Shown: positions 54,320 through 63,876, counted from the first letter of the stretch. The stretch: DNA of 64,000 bases from Leptolyngbya sp. FACHB-261 (GCF_014696065.1 NZ_JACJPL010000001.1:124001-188000); one strand, 5' to 3'. Notes: a model not told the origin generated them from the letters alone. Program-made: numbers and translations.

Positions 54320-54644
54320 TTTTAAATCACTCCCTATCCTTCTTCGCGCAAACCAGTGGGTATTTTGAACCAGGTCTCTTCAGCTAGGTTTCCCAAGCTG
54401 CTTTGAACTAGCTAAGGTGAGCCGACGGTTGCAGTGTATCCTGTTTGTATTATATGAATATTCAGAGCTTTGCATATGGAATCCTGCCTTTTTTCAGCTT
54501 TTCTGCTGATTTCTTAGAATCTCAAGTTTTCTATAGGTTTTTCTCAGAAATGTATGATTTGGCCCCGCAAGATTGCTGCACCTTGCTGAGGCGGCAAACA
54601 CTTTGGTCATTTTTAGCTAATCTTAATAAGGAGTCACACAAACG
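54320..54644. other. Divergent promoter region of arsR-like gene and hemH
   Basis: No real gene in these 325 bp. A short open frame on the plus strand is not convincing. The region contains the palindrome TGAATATTCA listed separately and T-rich stretches. Confidence 0.6.
54455..54464. promoter_or_regulatory. Palindrome resembling an ArsR/SmtB operator
   Basis: TGAATATTCA is a perfect 10-bp palindrome within tatatgaatattcagagc. SmtB/ArsR operators contain TGAA-x-TTCA half-sites in AT-rich context. Its placement between a divergent ArsR-type gene and hemH makes it a plausible repressor site. Confidence 0.45.
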
Positions 54645-55835
54645 GTGGCGCAGGTCATGGGTCATGTCGGTGTTCTTTTACTTAACCTGGGTGGACCAGA
54701 CAGCCTGAGGGATGTTCAACCCTTCCTGTACAACCTGTTTGCCGATCCGGAAATTATTCGTCTGCCAGTGCCCGCTTTGCAAAAGCCCCTGGCCTGGTTG
54801 ATTTCCAATCTGCGTGCCCCGAAGTCGATTAAGAATTATGAGCTGATTGGCGGGGGTTCTCCCCTGCGCCGCATCACTGAGGAGCAAGCGGTTGCCCTGG
54901 AGATGGCTCTACAGCGACGTGGGCAGCCGGTTAAAACCTACATTGGCATGCGCTACTGGCATCCCTACACCGAGGAAGCCATGGCGCGGCTCAAGCGAGA
55001 TGGGGTTGAGCAGGTGGTAATATTGCCTCTCTATCCGCAGTTCTCGATCAGCACCAGCGGTTCTAGCTTCAAGCTGTTGGAGCAACTTTGGGCCTCTGAC
55101 TCGCAGCTCGCCAAGGTTGGGCACAGCGTTATTCGCTCCTGGTACGACCGGCCTGGCTACATCAACGTGATGGCGAAGATGATCGCCCGCGACTTGGCTA
55201 AGTTTCCGCAGCCCGAACGGGTTCAGATCTTTTTCAGCGCCCACGGCGTACCCCGCAGTTATGTAGAAGATGCTGGGGATCCCTATCAGCGAGAGATCGA
55301 AGCCTGTGTAGCTTTGATCATGCAAGCGCTGCGCCAGAACCATCAAGTTCAGAACCATCACACTCTGGCCTATCAAAGCCGGGTTGGCCCAATCGAATGG
55401 CTGCAACCCTACACCGAAGATGCCATTGAGGAACTTGGCAATCGGGGTGTGAAAGAGTTGCTAGTGGTGCCCATCAGCTTTATCTCTGAGCACATTGAGA
55501 CCCTGCAGGAGATCGACCTGGAGTATCGCGAAGTCGCTGAGCACGCAGGCATCGAGAACTTCCAACGGGTCAGCGCACTGAACACTGAGCCTGACTTTAT
55601 TGAGGACTTGGCCGACCTGGTGCTAGAGACGTTGCGCGAGCCGCCTCTAACCCTGGCAGCAGCGAATAAGGGTCCAGAGCAACCGGTGCTAGAGTACCAC
55701 GATGCCTGGAATTGGGGCTTCACAGCAGGAGCGGAAACCTGGAATGGCCGGTTTGCCATGGTGGGTTTTGTTGCAACTGCGCTGGTGGAAGTCGCCACAG
55801 GCCAGGGGTTCCTTCACTTCCTCGGTTTGATGTAA
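54645..55835 (+). CDS. hemH: Ferrochelatase with C-terminal CAB domain
   Basis: HemH inserts Fe2+ into protoporphyrin IX, the last step of haem synthesis. The 396-residue protein begins [25 protein letters not shown]; active-site H200 lies in [19 protein letters not shown], the Fe-binding region. Residues 355-396 form a linker and a chlorophyll-a/b-binding-like helix (364[19 protein letters not shown]), the feature unique to cyanobacterial and plastid ferrochelatase, thought to tie it to thylakoids and pigment balance. AAGGAG lies 12 nt before the GTG start. Confidence 0.96.
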   Translation: MAQVMGHVGVLLLNLGGPDSLRDVQPFLYNLFADPEIIRLPVPALQKPLAWLISNLRAPKSIKNYELIGGGSPLRRITEEQAVALEMALQRRGQPVKTYIGMRYWHPYTEEAMARLKRDGVEQVVILPLYPQFSISTSGSSFKLLEQLWASDSQLAKVGHSVIRSWYDRPGYINVMAKMIARDLAKFPQPERVQIFFSAHGVPRSYVEDAGDPYQREIEACVALIMQALRQNHQVQNHHTLAYQSRVGPIEWLQPYTEDAIEELGNRGVKELLVVPISFISEHIETLQEIDLEYREVAEHAGIENFQRVSALNTEPDFIEDLADLVLETLREPPLTLAAANKGPEQPVLEYHDAWNWGFTAGAETWNGRFAMVGFVATALVEVATGQGFLHFLGLM

Positions 55836-55908
55836 AACTGCCCTGTCAAAGCTTAGGGTAGGCAAAGCTCCGAGCAAACAAGTTTCGAGCAAACGTAGTC
55901 AGGAGACA

Positions 55909-56127
55909 ATGATGGCTAGCACACAGAACCAAGGCAAGAGTGGTAACGCGGACCAGATCGTAGACGTGAAAGCACAACCAGTTCAAATCGAACCACAAAA
56001 GGAAACCCAAAAGTCTGACAGAGGAGCTCTCCAGTTGCGCAGCTTGCCGGAATATGTCCGCATTGAGCGCCCCATAGCTTCCAATGATCTGGGTGATGAC
56101 TCTAACCTGATGGGTTACCTCGATTAG
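55909..56127 (+). CDS. Small acidic/basic hypothetical protein
   Basis: The 72-residue product is hydrophilic and probably disordered for its first 40 residues (rich in Gln, Lys and Glu). The conserved-looking end reads LQLRSLPEYVRIERPIASNDLGDDSNLMGYLD. AGGAG precedes the ATG at a good distance and an excellent terminator follows, so this is a genuine gene. No function is known to me. Confidence 0.65.
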   Translation: MMASTQNQGKSGNADQIVDVKAQPVQIEPQKETQKSDRGALQLRSLPEYVRIERPIASNDLGDDSNLMGYLD

Positions 56128-56158
56128 GCTTCAGCCAAATACCTGAATAGAACTTGAG

Positions 56159-56186
56159 CAGAAGGTCACCTTAGGGTGGCCTTCTG
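56159..56186 (+). terminator. Intrinsic terminator
   Basis: A 12-bp stem (cagaaggtcacc / ggtggccttctg, one G-T pair) with a 4-nt loop is followed by acgtttt. It ends the small gene at 55909. Confidence 0.85.
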
Positions 56187-56290
56187 ACGTTTTGAGAAAG
56201 CACTTTGAGAGCATTTTGAGCGCGCACTTTGAAAAAGTGAGACCAGCGTTTACGCTCAGCATCGGCAGTGAGATGGAAGCAGCCTAGAGG

Positions 56291-57190
56291 ATGAGATCTC
56301 CACAATGGAGCCAAGCTCCTAAATCAAACCTGGCCTGCCAAAACATGCTGACCGTACAACGCCATTTACAGCCCCGTCTTCTGCGCTGGAGCCTGAGTTT
56401 GCTTTTGGCAACTTCTCTATGGTTTGGGGGACTGTTCGGGGGGTTATGCGGGGGGCTACCGGCAGCCTGGGCTCAATTGCCTGTCGAAATTCCTGAATCA
56501 GCTACCCCCACAGCGGCTCAAGACACCTCGGCTCGTGACCTATTTCGAGCTGCTTATGAAAACCGTTATACCTGGGATGAACAATTTCCGGGCTACAAAG
56601 CTGAGGTATCTCTGAAGTACGGTCAAGCGCTCTTTCACGGATTAGTTCAGGTCAATCCAGATCTCAGTGTTTTAGTCACCAACATCGAGAATGATACGGT
56701 GCGTCAGCTTGTCACTGAGCAATTACAAATGGAAGCGATCCATCGCAGGCGCGTACCCTTTGAGACGCTGCATGGAGAGCACAGTTTTCAGTTAGAAAAT
56801 GCTGGCGATTCTAAGACGGTAGAAATCCGCGAAATCGGCGATCCAGCTAATGCCCGCTACAAATTACAAGGGACTGAGATTGCCCAAGTTAACCGCGTGA
56901 TGGGCCAAGTCGCGGTCACTGTCGATACCTTGGGTTCAATCCAAACTCCAGAAGGCTATCTGGTGACTCATTACCAATCCAATTTCCGCGATGTCAAAAC
57001 GGATGTGCCCTTAGGAGAAGATGATGTCCAAGACTTTTATGAGAAAGTCGGCCAATATTATTTGCTCACTAACCGAACCATTCGGCGCTCAGAAGCCAGT
57101 CAGACAGCTTCCAGTTCGCGCCCTAGTTCGCAAAATGATATTTTGATTCGCTTCAATGACATACAGCCCTTGTCGGAAACTAGGGCCTAG
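56291..57190 (+). CDS. Exported DUF3386 paralogue
   Basis: At 299 residues it carries an N-terminal export signal (hydrophobic stretch about 34-52, ending AAWAQ) and then the same DUF3386 domain as the gene at 51874 (SARDLFRAAYENRYTWDEQFPGYKAEVSL). The conserved blocks VNRVMGQVAVTVD and YEKVGQYYLLTN correspond. A second start at 56345 would shorten the leader. The protein probably works outside the plasma membrane or in the thylakoid lumen, and its cytosolic paralogue may have an equivalent role inside. Confidence 0.8.
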   Translation: MRSPQWSQAPKSNLACQNMLTVQRHLQPRLLRWSLSLLLATSLWFGGLFGGLCGGLPAAWAQLPVEIPESATPTAAQDTSARDLFRAAYENRYTWDEQFPGYKAEVSLKYGQALFHGLVQVNPDLSVLVTNIENDTVRQLVTEQLQMEAIHRRRVPFETLHGEHSFQLENAGDSKTVEIREIGDPANARYKLQGTEIAQVNRVMGQVAVTVDTLGSIQTPEGYLVTHYQSNFRDVKTDVPLGEDDVQDFYEKVGQYYLLTNRTIRRSEASQTASSSRPSSQNDILIRFNDIQPLSETRA

Positions 57191-57292
57191 ATCAAAGCCA
57201 TAGATTGCAAACTGTAGAGAATCAACAGAACGATCAGCGTCACTGTTGCTCAATTTGAATTAAGCAGAATCCAACAGAATTAGCCATCAAAC

Positions 57293-57332
57293 AACGGCTG
57301 GAAGCTTTTGCTTAGCAATCGTTCCAGCCGTT
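57293..57332. terminator. 11-bp stem hairpin after the DUF3386 gene
   Basis: aacggctggaa (57293-57303) pairs exactly with ttccagccgtt (57322-57332). The 18-nt loop is long. It sits between convergent genes and could stop both. Confidence 0.65.
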
Positions 57333-57386
57333 AGAATTTGGTTGAGATTTCAGAGCTTTAACTACAGCTCAGCAAGCGAACTGAGT

Positions 57387-57662
57387 TTAAACTTCCTGCT
57401 CTTCCCCATAGCGCACAGGAGTTTTGGTTTCTTCCAGGACTAATCGACAGTTCGGATTGCCTTTGAGTAGCGTGACCTGTAACCCCTCCATCAGCAGAGC
57501 CGGCAGCGACATAGCGGCGACGAGCTTGCGAAGCGGATCAGGCAAGAAAATCACAGCAAGACAAATCACGAAGGTCCCGACCGCCGCCAGCCAGCGAGTA
57601 TTTCGTTGGATGCGGTAGCCACGGATCACTGCGTGCAGGTCTTTGATGTCACCGTCTCTCAT
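57387..57662 (-). CDS. Small two-helix membrane protein
   Basis: The 91-residue product has two hydrophobic stretches (about 22-42 and 45-65, including LPDPLRKLVAAMSLPALL) and a polar tail. AAGGAG sits just before the ATG at 57662. I do not recognise the family. It is divergent from the short secreted peptide gene at 57911. Confidence 0.6.
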   Translation of the reverse strand: MRDGDIKDLHAVIRGYRIQRNTRWLAAVGTFVICLAVIFLPDPLRKLVAAMSLPALLMEGLQVTLLKGNPNCRLVLEETKTPVRYGEEQEV

Positions 57663-57824
57663 AGTTCTCCTTGTGTCGACCAGGGGACCTGATGGGCATT
57701 AATAGCAACCCCCCCTAGGGGTGTAGAAAGAACCATACGGCCCCAAGACGATCTCTTTGCAGAGTTCTCATAAAACTTCACGTTCAGACACCATGCAGGC
57801 AGCATTTCTACCTTTTCATACTGT

Positions 57825-57853
57825 TTGACTTCTGACAGTACAAGCGATAGGAT
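57825..57853 (+). promoter_or_regulatory. Sigma-70-type promoter of the peptide gene
   Basis: A -35 TTGACT (57825-57830) and a -10 TAGGAT (57848-57853) are separated by exactly 17 bp. They precede the ribosome site at 57901 by about 50 bp. The fit to consensus is good. Confidence 0.65.
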
Positions 57854-57910
57854 AGGTCTAGACGGTAAGAATCCAAACAGTCTAAGCCTGGTATAAACCC
57901 AGGAGGTCTT

Positions 57911-58051
57911 ATGAACTCCTCTTTAAGAAAGCTCACGCTAGTCACTTTGTTTGTCCTGTCCCTGGCCTCAGCCGCTAGTGCCACCGTGCCAGAGGGTATT
58001 CGCACTGGGCCAACTATCCCTGCGCCTGTTTTAGAGCCCGCGAACCGTTAG
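57911..58051 (+). CDS. Secreted micropeptide (46 residues)
   Basis: AGGAGGT lies 3 nt before the ATG at 57911, one of the strongest ribosome sites of the window. The 46-residue product has a basic start (MNSSLRK), a hydrophobic core and a signal-cleavage motif AASA near residue 24. A 22-residue mature peptide, VPEGIRTGPTIPAPVLEPANR after Thr, would remain, rich in proline. There is a matching promoter upstream. I do not know the family; a secreted signalling or bacteriocin-like peptide is possible but not shown. Confidence 0.6.
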   Translation: MNSSLRKLTLVTLFVLSLASAASATVPEGIRTGPTIPAPVLEPANR

Positions 58052-58096
58052 CCCAAATGCCCAAGTCCCAAAGATAGATGAGGGCGCGAGTGAGGT

Positions 58097-60199
58097 TTAG
58101 ACCATCACATAGGCATCGACCAGCTTGCGCAACTGCTGCACTAGCAGACTCAGGAACAAACCAACATCGGTGACCACACCAACCGATTCCACAGAGCCAC
58201 GGTCAGCCAGCTTAGTGACAACAGCAGGGTTGATATCGACGCAGACCATCTTGACGCCAGCGGGGGTCATGTTGCCTACGCCAATCGAGTGCAGCATCGA
58301 AGACAGCATCAGGATCATGTCTGCGCCTTCGATCAGACGAGCGTAGTCAGCCTGAGCCTTGAGCAGGTCCATCTCGGTATCAGGCAGGGGACCATCATCG
58401 CGGATCGAACCAGCCAGGGAGAAGGGAATATTGTGCTTTACGCATTCGTAGAAAATGCCGGACTTGAGGATGCCCCTCTCCACGGCCTGGGCAATGTTGC
58501 CACAGCCTCGGATCGTGTTGATCGCTTTGAGGTGGTGGCGATGGCCGCCACGCACACTCACCCCCCGTTGCATATCCATGCCGAGAGAGGTGCCCATCAA
58601 GGCTTGCTCAATGTCGTGAACAGCGATAGCGTTGCCGCCCAACAACGCTTGCACATAGCCCTCCCGAACTAAAGAGGCTAGGTGCGTGACACCACCCGTG
58701 TGCACAACCACCGGGCCGGCGGTGACTACGACTTTGCCACCCTGGTCACGGATGCGACGCAGTTCCCAAGCGATCTGCTCGACCACCAATTCCACCCGGC
58801 GCTCGCTGGATACGCCGGAACCCATAAAGGTAAATTCCTGGCTCTTGCCATCACGGGATTCTGGTTTGCGAACGGTACGGATGCCATCCACACCGCAGAT
58901 TACCTGCTCGCCAACTTCGAGATCACGCAGCAATTTGCAGTGCGCCACGGATCCCTGAGCAGTACGGCTCACCACAATCGCGCCGTCCATGCGTTGCCCT
59001 TGAACTTTCACCCACTCACGCTCAACCCGAACCTCGGTGGGGTAGATCGTAGTGACGTAGAAGTCCTCAGGTGCCACCCCAGCTTGGGTGACCACTTCCA
59101 GATTGATGTCGCAGACCTCGCGCTCTGGCAGCACTGCGCCCAGGTCGATGAGCTGGCTCATCAGGCGCTCCATCACATCATGGTCGGGCGCTGACACCTT
59201 AATTTGGGCTAAGGAAGTGCTCTGGCGCTGCTCGCCCAGATTGAAGTTAAGTACCTGGAAGCTACCGCCCCCTTCCACAATCAAATCCAGGGCCTTGCTG
59301 ATCAGGCCAGAGTCCAACAGATGGCCTTTCAGTTCAATCGTACGGGCCTCCACTGCCGCCATGGCACGGGCTTCGGCGCGAACTGGCTCGGTCACGCGCA
59401 AGGTCAGACATTTGGCGGCACCCCCGGCCTTGAGAAACTCGGTCAGCGGCGTTTCGACAACCTCGAAGCCCGCTTCTACCAAACGAGCCTTCAGTTCCTC
59501 GCTAACTTTGTTTACAATAATCATCTGCCCAACATTGACGGCGTTGCAGGCGAAGTTCACAGCATCCGGCTCGTCAATAGCAATGCGCTTTTCAGGTGCC
59601 ACACGCATCTCGATTAAACGGTTGGTGTAGGCGTCAAAGGCAGGTGGATAGTAGAGCAGATAGCCACCGGTAAGCGGACAGAAGCAGGTATCCAGGTGGT
59701 AAAAGCGCTCATCAACCAGACGCAGAGAAACCACTTCGATATCCAGCCATTTCGCCAGATAGGGATGGGAGTCTAGCTCCGAGCGGAAGCCGTAACCTGC
59801 CCAGAGCCAACGCCCTTCCCGGTCTAGTAGGGCATCCCCCGCGCCTTCAAAAGGCAGTTCCAAGGGCAACTCGTGAACCCTATAACCAGACTCGTTGAAC
59901 CACTGCTTGAAATAAGGTTCTTCACCTTGACGCTCCTTATGGAAAAAGCGGCTGAGTACCACGTTGTCGCCCAGCACTAAGCCAGCATTGGCAGTAAATA
60001 CCATATCGGGCCAGCCCTTCTCAGGTGTGACCAAATCGACTAAGGCACGGTCTTTGAGAACGTGGTAGAGCCCTTGCCACTGCTCAACCGCCCGCTCCTG
60101 CGAGGACTTGTGAACGTTCCCCTCCATCCAGGGATTGATTACATAGTCCACGTCGTAGTGGTCAGGCGCGCACATCAGAAAACGGATCTGGGAAGTCAT
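58097..60199 (-). CDS. agrE: Arginine dihydrolase / ornithine cyclodeaminase AgrE (ArgZ)
   Basis: AgrE/ArgZ converts arginine to ornithine, CO2 and ammonia and, through its C-terminal domain, ornithine to proline. I start it at the ATG at 60199 (MTSQIRFLMCAPDHY), giving 700 residues, as in known members (about 700). Catalytic residues of the dihydrolase domain match the AgrE numbering: N71 (FTANAG), H168 (FYHLD) and C264 (AAKCLTLR). The C-terminal half is the NAD-binding LOR/SDH-type ornithine cyclodeaminase domain. It lies 170 bp after putA on the same strand. Confidence 0.95.
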   Translation of the reverse strand: MTSQIRFLMCAPDHYDVDYVINPWMEGNVHKSSQERAVEQWQGLYHVLKDRALVDLVTPEKGWPDMVFTANAGLVLGDNVVLSRFFHKERQGEEPYFKQWFNESGYRVHELPLELPFEGAGDALLDREGRWLWAGYGFRSELDSHPYLAKWLDIEVVSLRLVDERFYHLDTCFCPLTGGYLLYYPPAFDAYTNRLIEMRVAPEKRIAIDEPDAVNFACNAVNVGQMIIVNKVSEELKARLVEAGFEVVETPLTEFLKAGGAAKCLTLRVTEPVRAEARAMAAVEARTIELKGHLLDSGLISKALDLIVEGGGSFQVLNFNLGEQRQSTSLAQIKVSAPDHDVMERLMSQLIDLGAVLPEREVCDINLEVVTQAGVAPEDFYVTTIYPTEVRVEREWVKVQGQRMDGAIVVSRTAQGSVAHCKLLRDLEVGEQVICGVDGIRTVRKPESRDGKSQEFTFMGSGVSSERRVELVVEQIAWELRRIRDQGGKVVVTAGPVVVHTGGVTHLASLVREGYVQALLGGNAIAVHDIEQALMGTSLGMDMQRGVSVRGGHRHHLKAINTIRGCGNIAQAVERGILKSGIFYECVKHNIPFSLAGSIRDDGPLPDTEMDLLKAQADYARLIEGADMILMLSSMLHSIGVGNMTPAGVKMVCVDINPAVVTKLADRGSVESVGVVTDVGLFLSLLVQQLRKLVDAYVMV

Positions 60200-60369
60200 G
60201 GGAAGATGCCAACTCGATAGGTGAATTAGAGACGTAAATGGGGGTTGCTGGAGGACGAAATCGCAGTGCTGAGCTGAGACCTTAAAAGATTTCCACAAGT
60301 TCGCAACGCTTGTGGAAAAACTGTATACAGCAGCAAATGACTAACTCAGCAAAGCACTACCGAAAGGCA

Positions 60370-63339
60370 CTACTGATCTGCACCTTCAATCAGCGCAAAG
60401 CCTTGGCGCTGCGTGTTTTCGGTAATTGCTCGCGGTTCAAGAAATTGCAGGAGATAATCAGGGCCACCCGCCTTTGAGCCCACCCCCGAAAGTTTGAAGC
60501 CACCGAACGGTTGACGGTCCACCAAAGCCCCAGTAATACCTCGATTAATGTACAAATTGCCAACCTCAAACTCAGCACGAGCTCTGGCTATGTGCGACGG
60601 CGTGCGCGAGTACAAACCACCCGTGAGCCCATAGTCCGTGCCGTTAGCAATTTGCAGGGCCTCGTCAAAGCTGCTGGCTTTAATGACAGCTAGCACTGGC
60701 CCGAAAATTTCTTCTTGAGCCAGCATCGAGTCAGGTTTGACGCCCGTAAAAATCGTGGGTTTGACGAAGTAGCCAGTCTCAGGGACCGGCGCCTCCAGTA
60801 CGACTTCAGCTTCTAGGCGACCTTTAGAGATGTAGTCCTGAATGCGGGCTTGAGCTTCAGCGTCGATCACAGGTCCAACTTTGGTGCCTGCCTGATCTGC
60901 CGGACCCACATTTAGAGAACGGGTCGCTTCAACCAAACGAGTCACGAAGGCGTCGTAAACCGGCTCCAGCACAATGGCCCGGGAACAGGCTGAACATTTC
61001 TGACCGGCATAGCCGAAAGCCGATTGCACGACCCCGACCACTGCCTGATCCAGGTCAGCGCTTTCGTCGATGATGATCGCGTTTTTGCCACCCATCTCGG
61101 CGATCACTCGCTTGAGGTGCTTTTGGCCGGGTTGGAGCACCGCTGCATCAGCGTAAATCTGACAGCCCACCTTCTGCGAACCGGTAAATACAATCAGATG
61201 CACATCTGGATGCTTCACCAGGCGCGGTCCAATTTCTTCGCCGATCCCAGGTAGGAAATTGAACACGCCAGATGGAATGCCCGCCGCTTGCAGCACTTCA
61301 TTGAATTTGGCCGCAATCACGGAGGATTGTTCAGCTGGTTTGAACACGACCGTATTGCCCGCTGCTAGGGCTGCCACACACATGCCCACTGGAATTGCAA
61401 AGGGGAAGTTCCAAGGCGCGATGACCAGAGTGACGCCTCGGGGCTGATAGTGATACTCGTTGGTTTCACCGGGCACATTGCGGCTGCGTGGCGCTTGCAA
61501 GCGCTCCATCTCCTCACCGTAGAAGCGACAGAAGTCAATGGCTTCCGAAACATCGGCGTCCGCTTCGCGCAAGGGTTTGCCCACCTCCAGCACAATCCAA
61601 GCAGCAAGCTCCTGCCGACGCTGCTCCATCAGGTCAGCAGCTTTGCGCAGAATGTCCGCGCGCTGGGTGGCACTAGTTTGCTTCCAGGTCGTAAAGGCAG
61701 TCTTGGCTGCTTTCACGGCGGCTTCGGCCTGCTCCACACTGGCCAGACCCACTCTGCCCACGATTTCCTCTGGTTTGGAGGGGTTCACTGAGTCCAGATG
61801 GTCAGCCGTGGTCACAGCTGTGCCATTAATCCAGGGGTTGTAGGTCTGAGCTAAGCGGGCACGAACCTCTGCTAAAGCCTGCTCTGCCAGCTGACGCGGT
61901 TGGGCTTGAGAGAAATCCGAGTTAGCAGCGCCGTGAAAACCTACCACTTGCAAGCCGTGACCGTCAGTCTTTTCCATCACGGGAGGCTGGAGCAGTTCTT
62001 CGCTGGGGCGGCCTTCTTCCACACTGCGGCGCAAGAAAGAGTTATTGGCCGTGTTCTCCAGCAAGCGGCGGATTAGATAGCCCATACCGGGGATGAGCTC
62101 ACCGTAGGGGCAGTAGATGCGCACCCGCTGACCCATATCCACACAGGCTTTAGCGAACTTGTCGCCCATGCCGTAGAGCATTTGCAGCTCGTAGCGACGC
62201 TTGGGAATTTGCAGTTCTTGAGCTGTGGCAATAGCGACGGCCAAAGAACGCACGTTGTGGCTACCAATTGCGGCCCACAGATACTCATGGTTTTCCAATA
62301 AACGGCGGGTTAGCGCTTCGTAATTGGCATCGGTGGACGACTTCTGGTTGAACACCGGCTGCCACCAGCCGTTTTGATAGGCCTTGATCGTTTCCTGGTC
62401 CCAATAAGCGCCTTTGACCAAACGCACTGTGACCGGGTGCCCCCGTTCCTTAGCCCAGGTGATCAGGCCTTCTAAATCCTGCTGCGAGTCGCGCAGATAG
62501 CCCTGCAAGGTTAGGCCGACATCAGTGCGCGTACGAAACTCGTCTTCAAGCAGGACTGACTTGAGCGTGCTCAGGGTCAGGTCCTTGTGGGCGTACTGCT
62601 CCATATCGAAGTGGACAGCTGTGCCCAATTCTCTGGCCCGCCGCAACAAGATGCGGATCTTTTCACTGACTTTAGCGGCACTGCTGGCAGCGTCTAGCGC
62701 GTCAAACTGCGAATAGAAGGCGCTCAGCTTGACCGAAACTTGCACCAGAGGCAACGGCTCCCCATCCGCCTCGTCAATTTGCGGCACTCGCGACCAGGAT
62801 TTAGACGCTTGAGCGAGTTGCGCCATCAGATCGAGATAGCGATTGAGGTAGGACTCGGCCTCGACTTCGCTAATGACTGCTTCGCCCAGCAGATCCAGCG
62901 TGAAGGCCATGCGTTCTTTGCGCAACCGCTCAATGCTCTTGATTGCCTGTTGGATGTTGTCACCCGCAATATAGCGACGCGCCAGGGTTTCCACTGCAGT
63001 TGCCACAGTGGTCGCGGCGATTTGCCCGGTGGGCGAGTCGGGTTTGCTGAAATTGAGTAGGCCCTTGAGCCCTGGCACCTCCGCCTCACCCAGGTACTCC
63101 TGGAGATGACGGGCAATTTCTGCCTTACTGCGTAATGAGGGCAGGCCATCGACAAAGCGGAACAACTGTACCCGCAAACTATCGTTGCCCATCGCCCAGT
63201 TCATGAGCTTGTCATCCAAACGCATCTGGTCGCGGAGTGCTCCTAAGAAAGAACGCTCCCCCCGGGCCCCCTGCACCAAGATCGCCTGTGCGATCTCACG
63301 AGTTTTCAACTCGTAAGCACTGCCAACTTGCACAACCAC
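60370..63339 (-). CDS. putA: Bifunctional proline dehydrogenase / P5C dehydrogenase PutA
   Basis: PutA oxidises proline to glutamate in two steps. The 989-residue protein starts at GTG 63339 with AGGAG upstream. An FAD-dependent PRODH barrel fills about 30-460 (VSVKLSAFYSQFDAL; MEQYAHKDLTL; VRLVKGAYWDQE; GSHNVRSLA) and a P5C/aldehyde dehydrogenase domain follows (WNFPFAIPVG; VFTGSQKVG; AEMGGKNAIII; catalytic Cys in GQKCSACSR). The N-terminal DNA-binding domain of enteric PutA is absent, so it is an enzyme only. It is followed by agrE. Confidence 0.96.
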   Translation of the reverse strand: MVVQVGSAYELKTREIAQAILVQGARGERSFLGALRDQMRLDDKLMNWAMGNDSLRVQLFRFVDGLPSLRSKAEIARHLQEYLGEAEVPGLKGLLNFSKPDSPTGQIAATTVATAVETLARRYIAGDNIQQAIKSIERLRKERMAFTLDLLGEAVISEVEAESYLNRYLDLMAQLAQASKSWSRVPQIDEADGEPLPLVQVSVKLSAFYSQFDALDAASSAAKVSEKIRILLRRARELGTAVHFDMEQYAHKDLTLSTLKSVLLEDEFRTRTDVGLTLQGYLRDSQQDLEGLITWAKERGHPVTVRLVKGAYWDQETIKAYQNGWWQPVFNQKSSTDANYEALTRRLLENHEYLWAAIGSHNVRSLAVAIATAQELQIPKRRYELQMLYGMGDKFAKACVDMGQRVRIYCPYGELIPGMGYLIRRLLENTANNSFLRRSVEEGRPSEELLQPPVMEKTDGHGLQVVGFHGAANSDFSQAQPRQLAEQALAEVRARLAQTYNPWINGTAVTTADHLDSVNPSKPEEIVGRVGLASVEQAEAAVKAAKTAFTTWKQTSATQRADILRKAADLMEQRRQELAAWIVLEVGKPLREADADVSEAIDFCRFYGEEMERLQAPRSRNVPGETNEYHYQPRGVTLVIAPWNFPFAIPVGMCVAALAAGNTVVFKPAEQSSVIAAKFNEVLQAAGIPSGVFNFLPGIGEEIGPRLVKHPDVHLIVFTGSQKVGCQIYADAAVLQPGQKHLKRVIAEMGGKNAIIIDESADLDQAVVGVVQSAFGYAGQKCSACSRAIVLEPVYDAFVTRLVEATRSLNVGPADQAGTKVGPVIDAEAQARIQDYISKGRLEAEVVLEAPVPETGYFVKPTIFTGVKPDSMLAQEEIFGPVLAVIKASSFDEALQIANGTDYGLTGGLYSRTPSHIARARAEFEVGNLYINRGITGALVDRQPFGGFKLSGVGSKAGGPDYLLQFLEPRAITENTQRQGFALIEGADQ

Positions 63340-63876
63340 TTCAGGATGCTCCTCGTATCAAGCTTTAGGAACGGCTAATCGACCAGCAATCAAACTGGTT
63401 CAACTGCGGACCAGCTACGCATAACGCAGGGGACTAGCACGCCGCAGATAATTCCATTATCCTCCCTGTCTCCTGACTCGTTAGCACCCTGGAAACATTA
63501 AGTAAACCTTAAGAAGACGAGATTATCCGGGCGCTTTGTCTAAGCCAAAACTATGATTTCTCTAAGTAGCAGAGCTATTTAAGCGCTGGGATACTGGTAG
63601 TTTCAGCCTCCTTCTCTAGGTAGATCTATCTATATTTTAACAAAACTTAATGTTCGTCCGATAGGGTAGGCGTGAAAATGAGTGAGGTTTAGTAGTCTTG
63701 AATACAGTAAGTTTTAATGAGTGCTTTTGCTTAGACAACTTGAAACCTCAGTAAGGAATTCAGGGTTGAAGCTCAGCAAGCTCTCTTAGAGGCAGTGTGA
63801 GGTTAGAGGCCAACCTTAGGCCTTAAGTTCAGAATTCTCTGGCCAGGATTATCGAGATCGCGAGGGTTATCCAGAT
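63340..63876. other. Divergent promoter region upstream of putA
   Basis: No gene. These 537 bp carry the putA promoter and the start region of the gene at 63877. An AT-rich block near 63630-63660 (tttaacaaaacttaatg) is the only candidate regulatory texture. Confidence 0.4.

Noticed and set aside
54445-54708. Open frame before hemH
   Set aside because: It overlaps the hemH start in another frame, covers the promoter palindrome and has no known domain.
57808-58005. Minus-strand open frame opposite the micropeptide gene
   Set aside because: It lacks a ribosome site and is the shadow of the plus-strand peptide, which has promoter, ribosome site and signal peptide.
63480-63520. Possible Pho-box or HLR1-like boxes upstream of putA
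   Set aside because: The AT-rich words match no consensus well enough to be listed.
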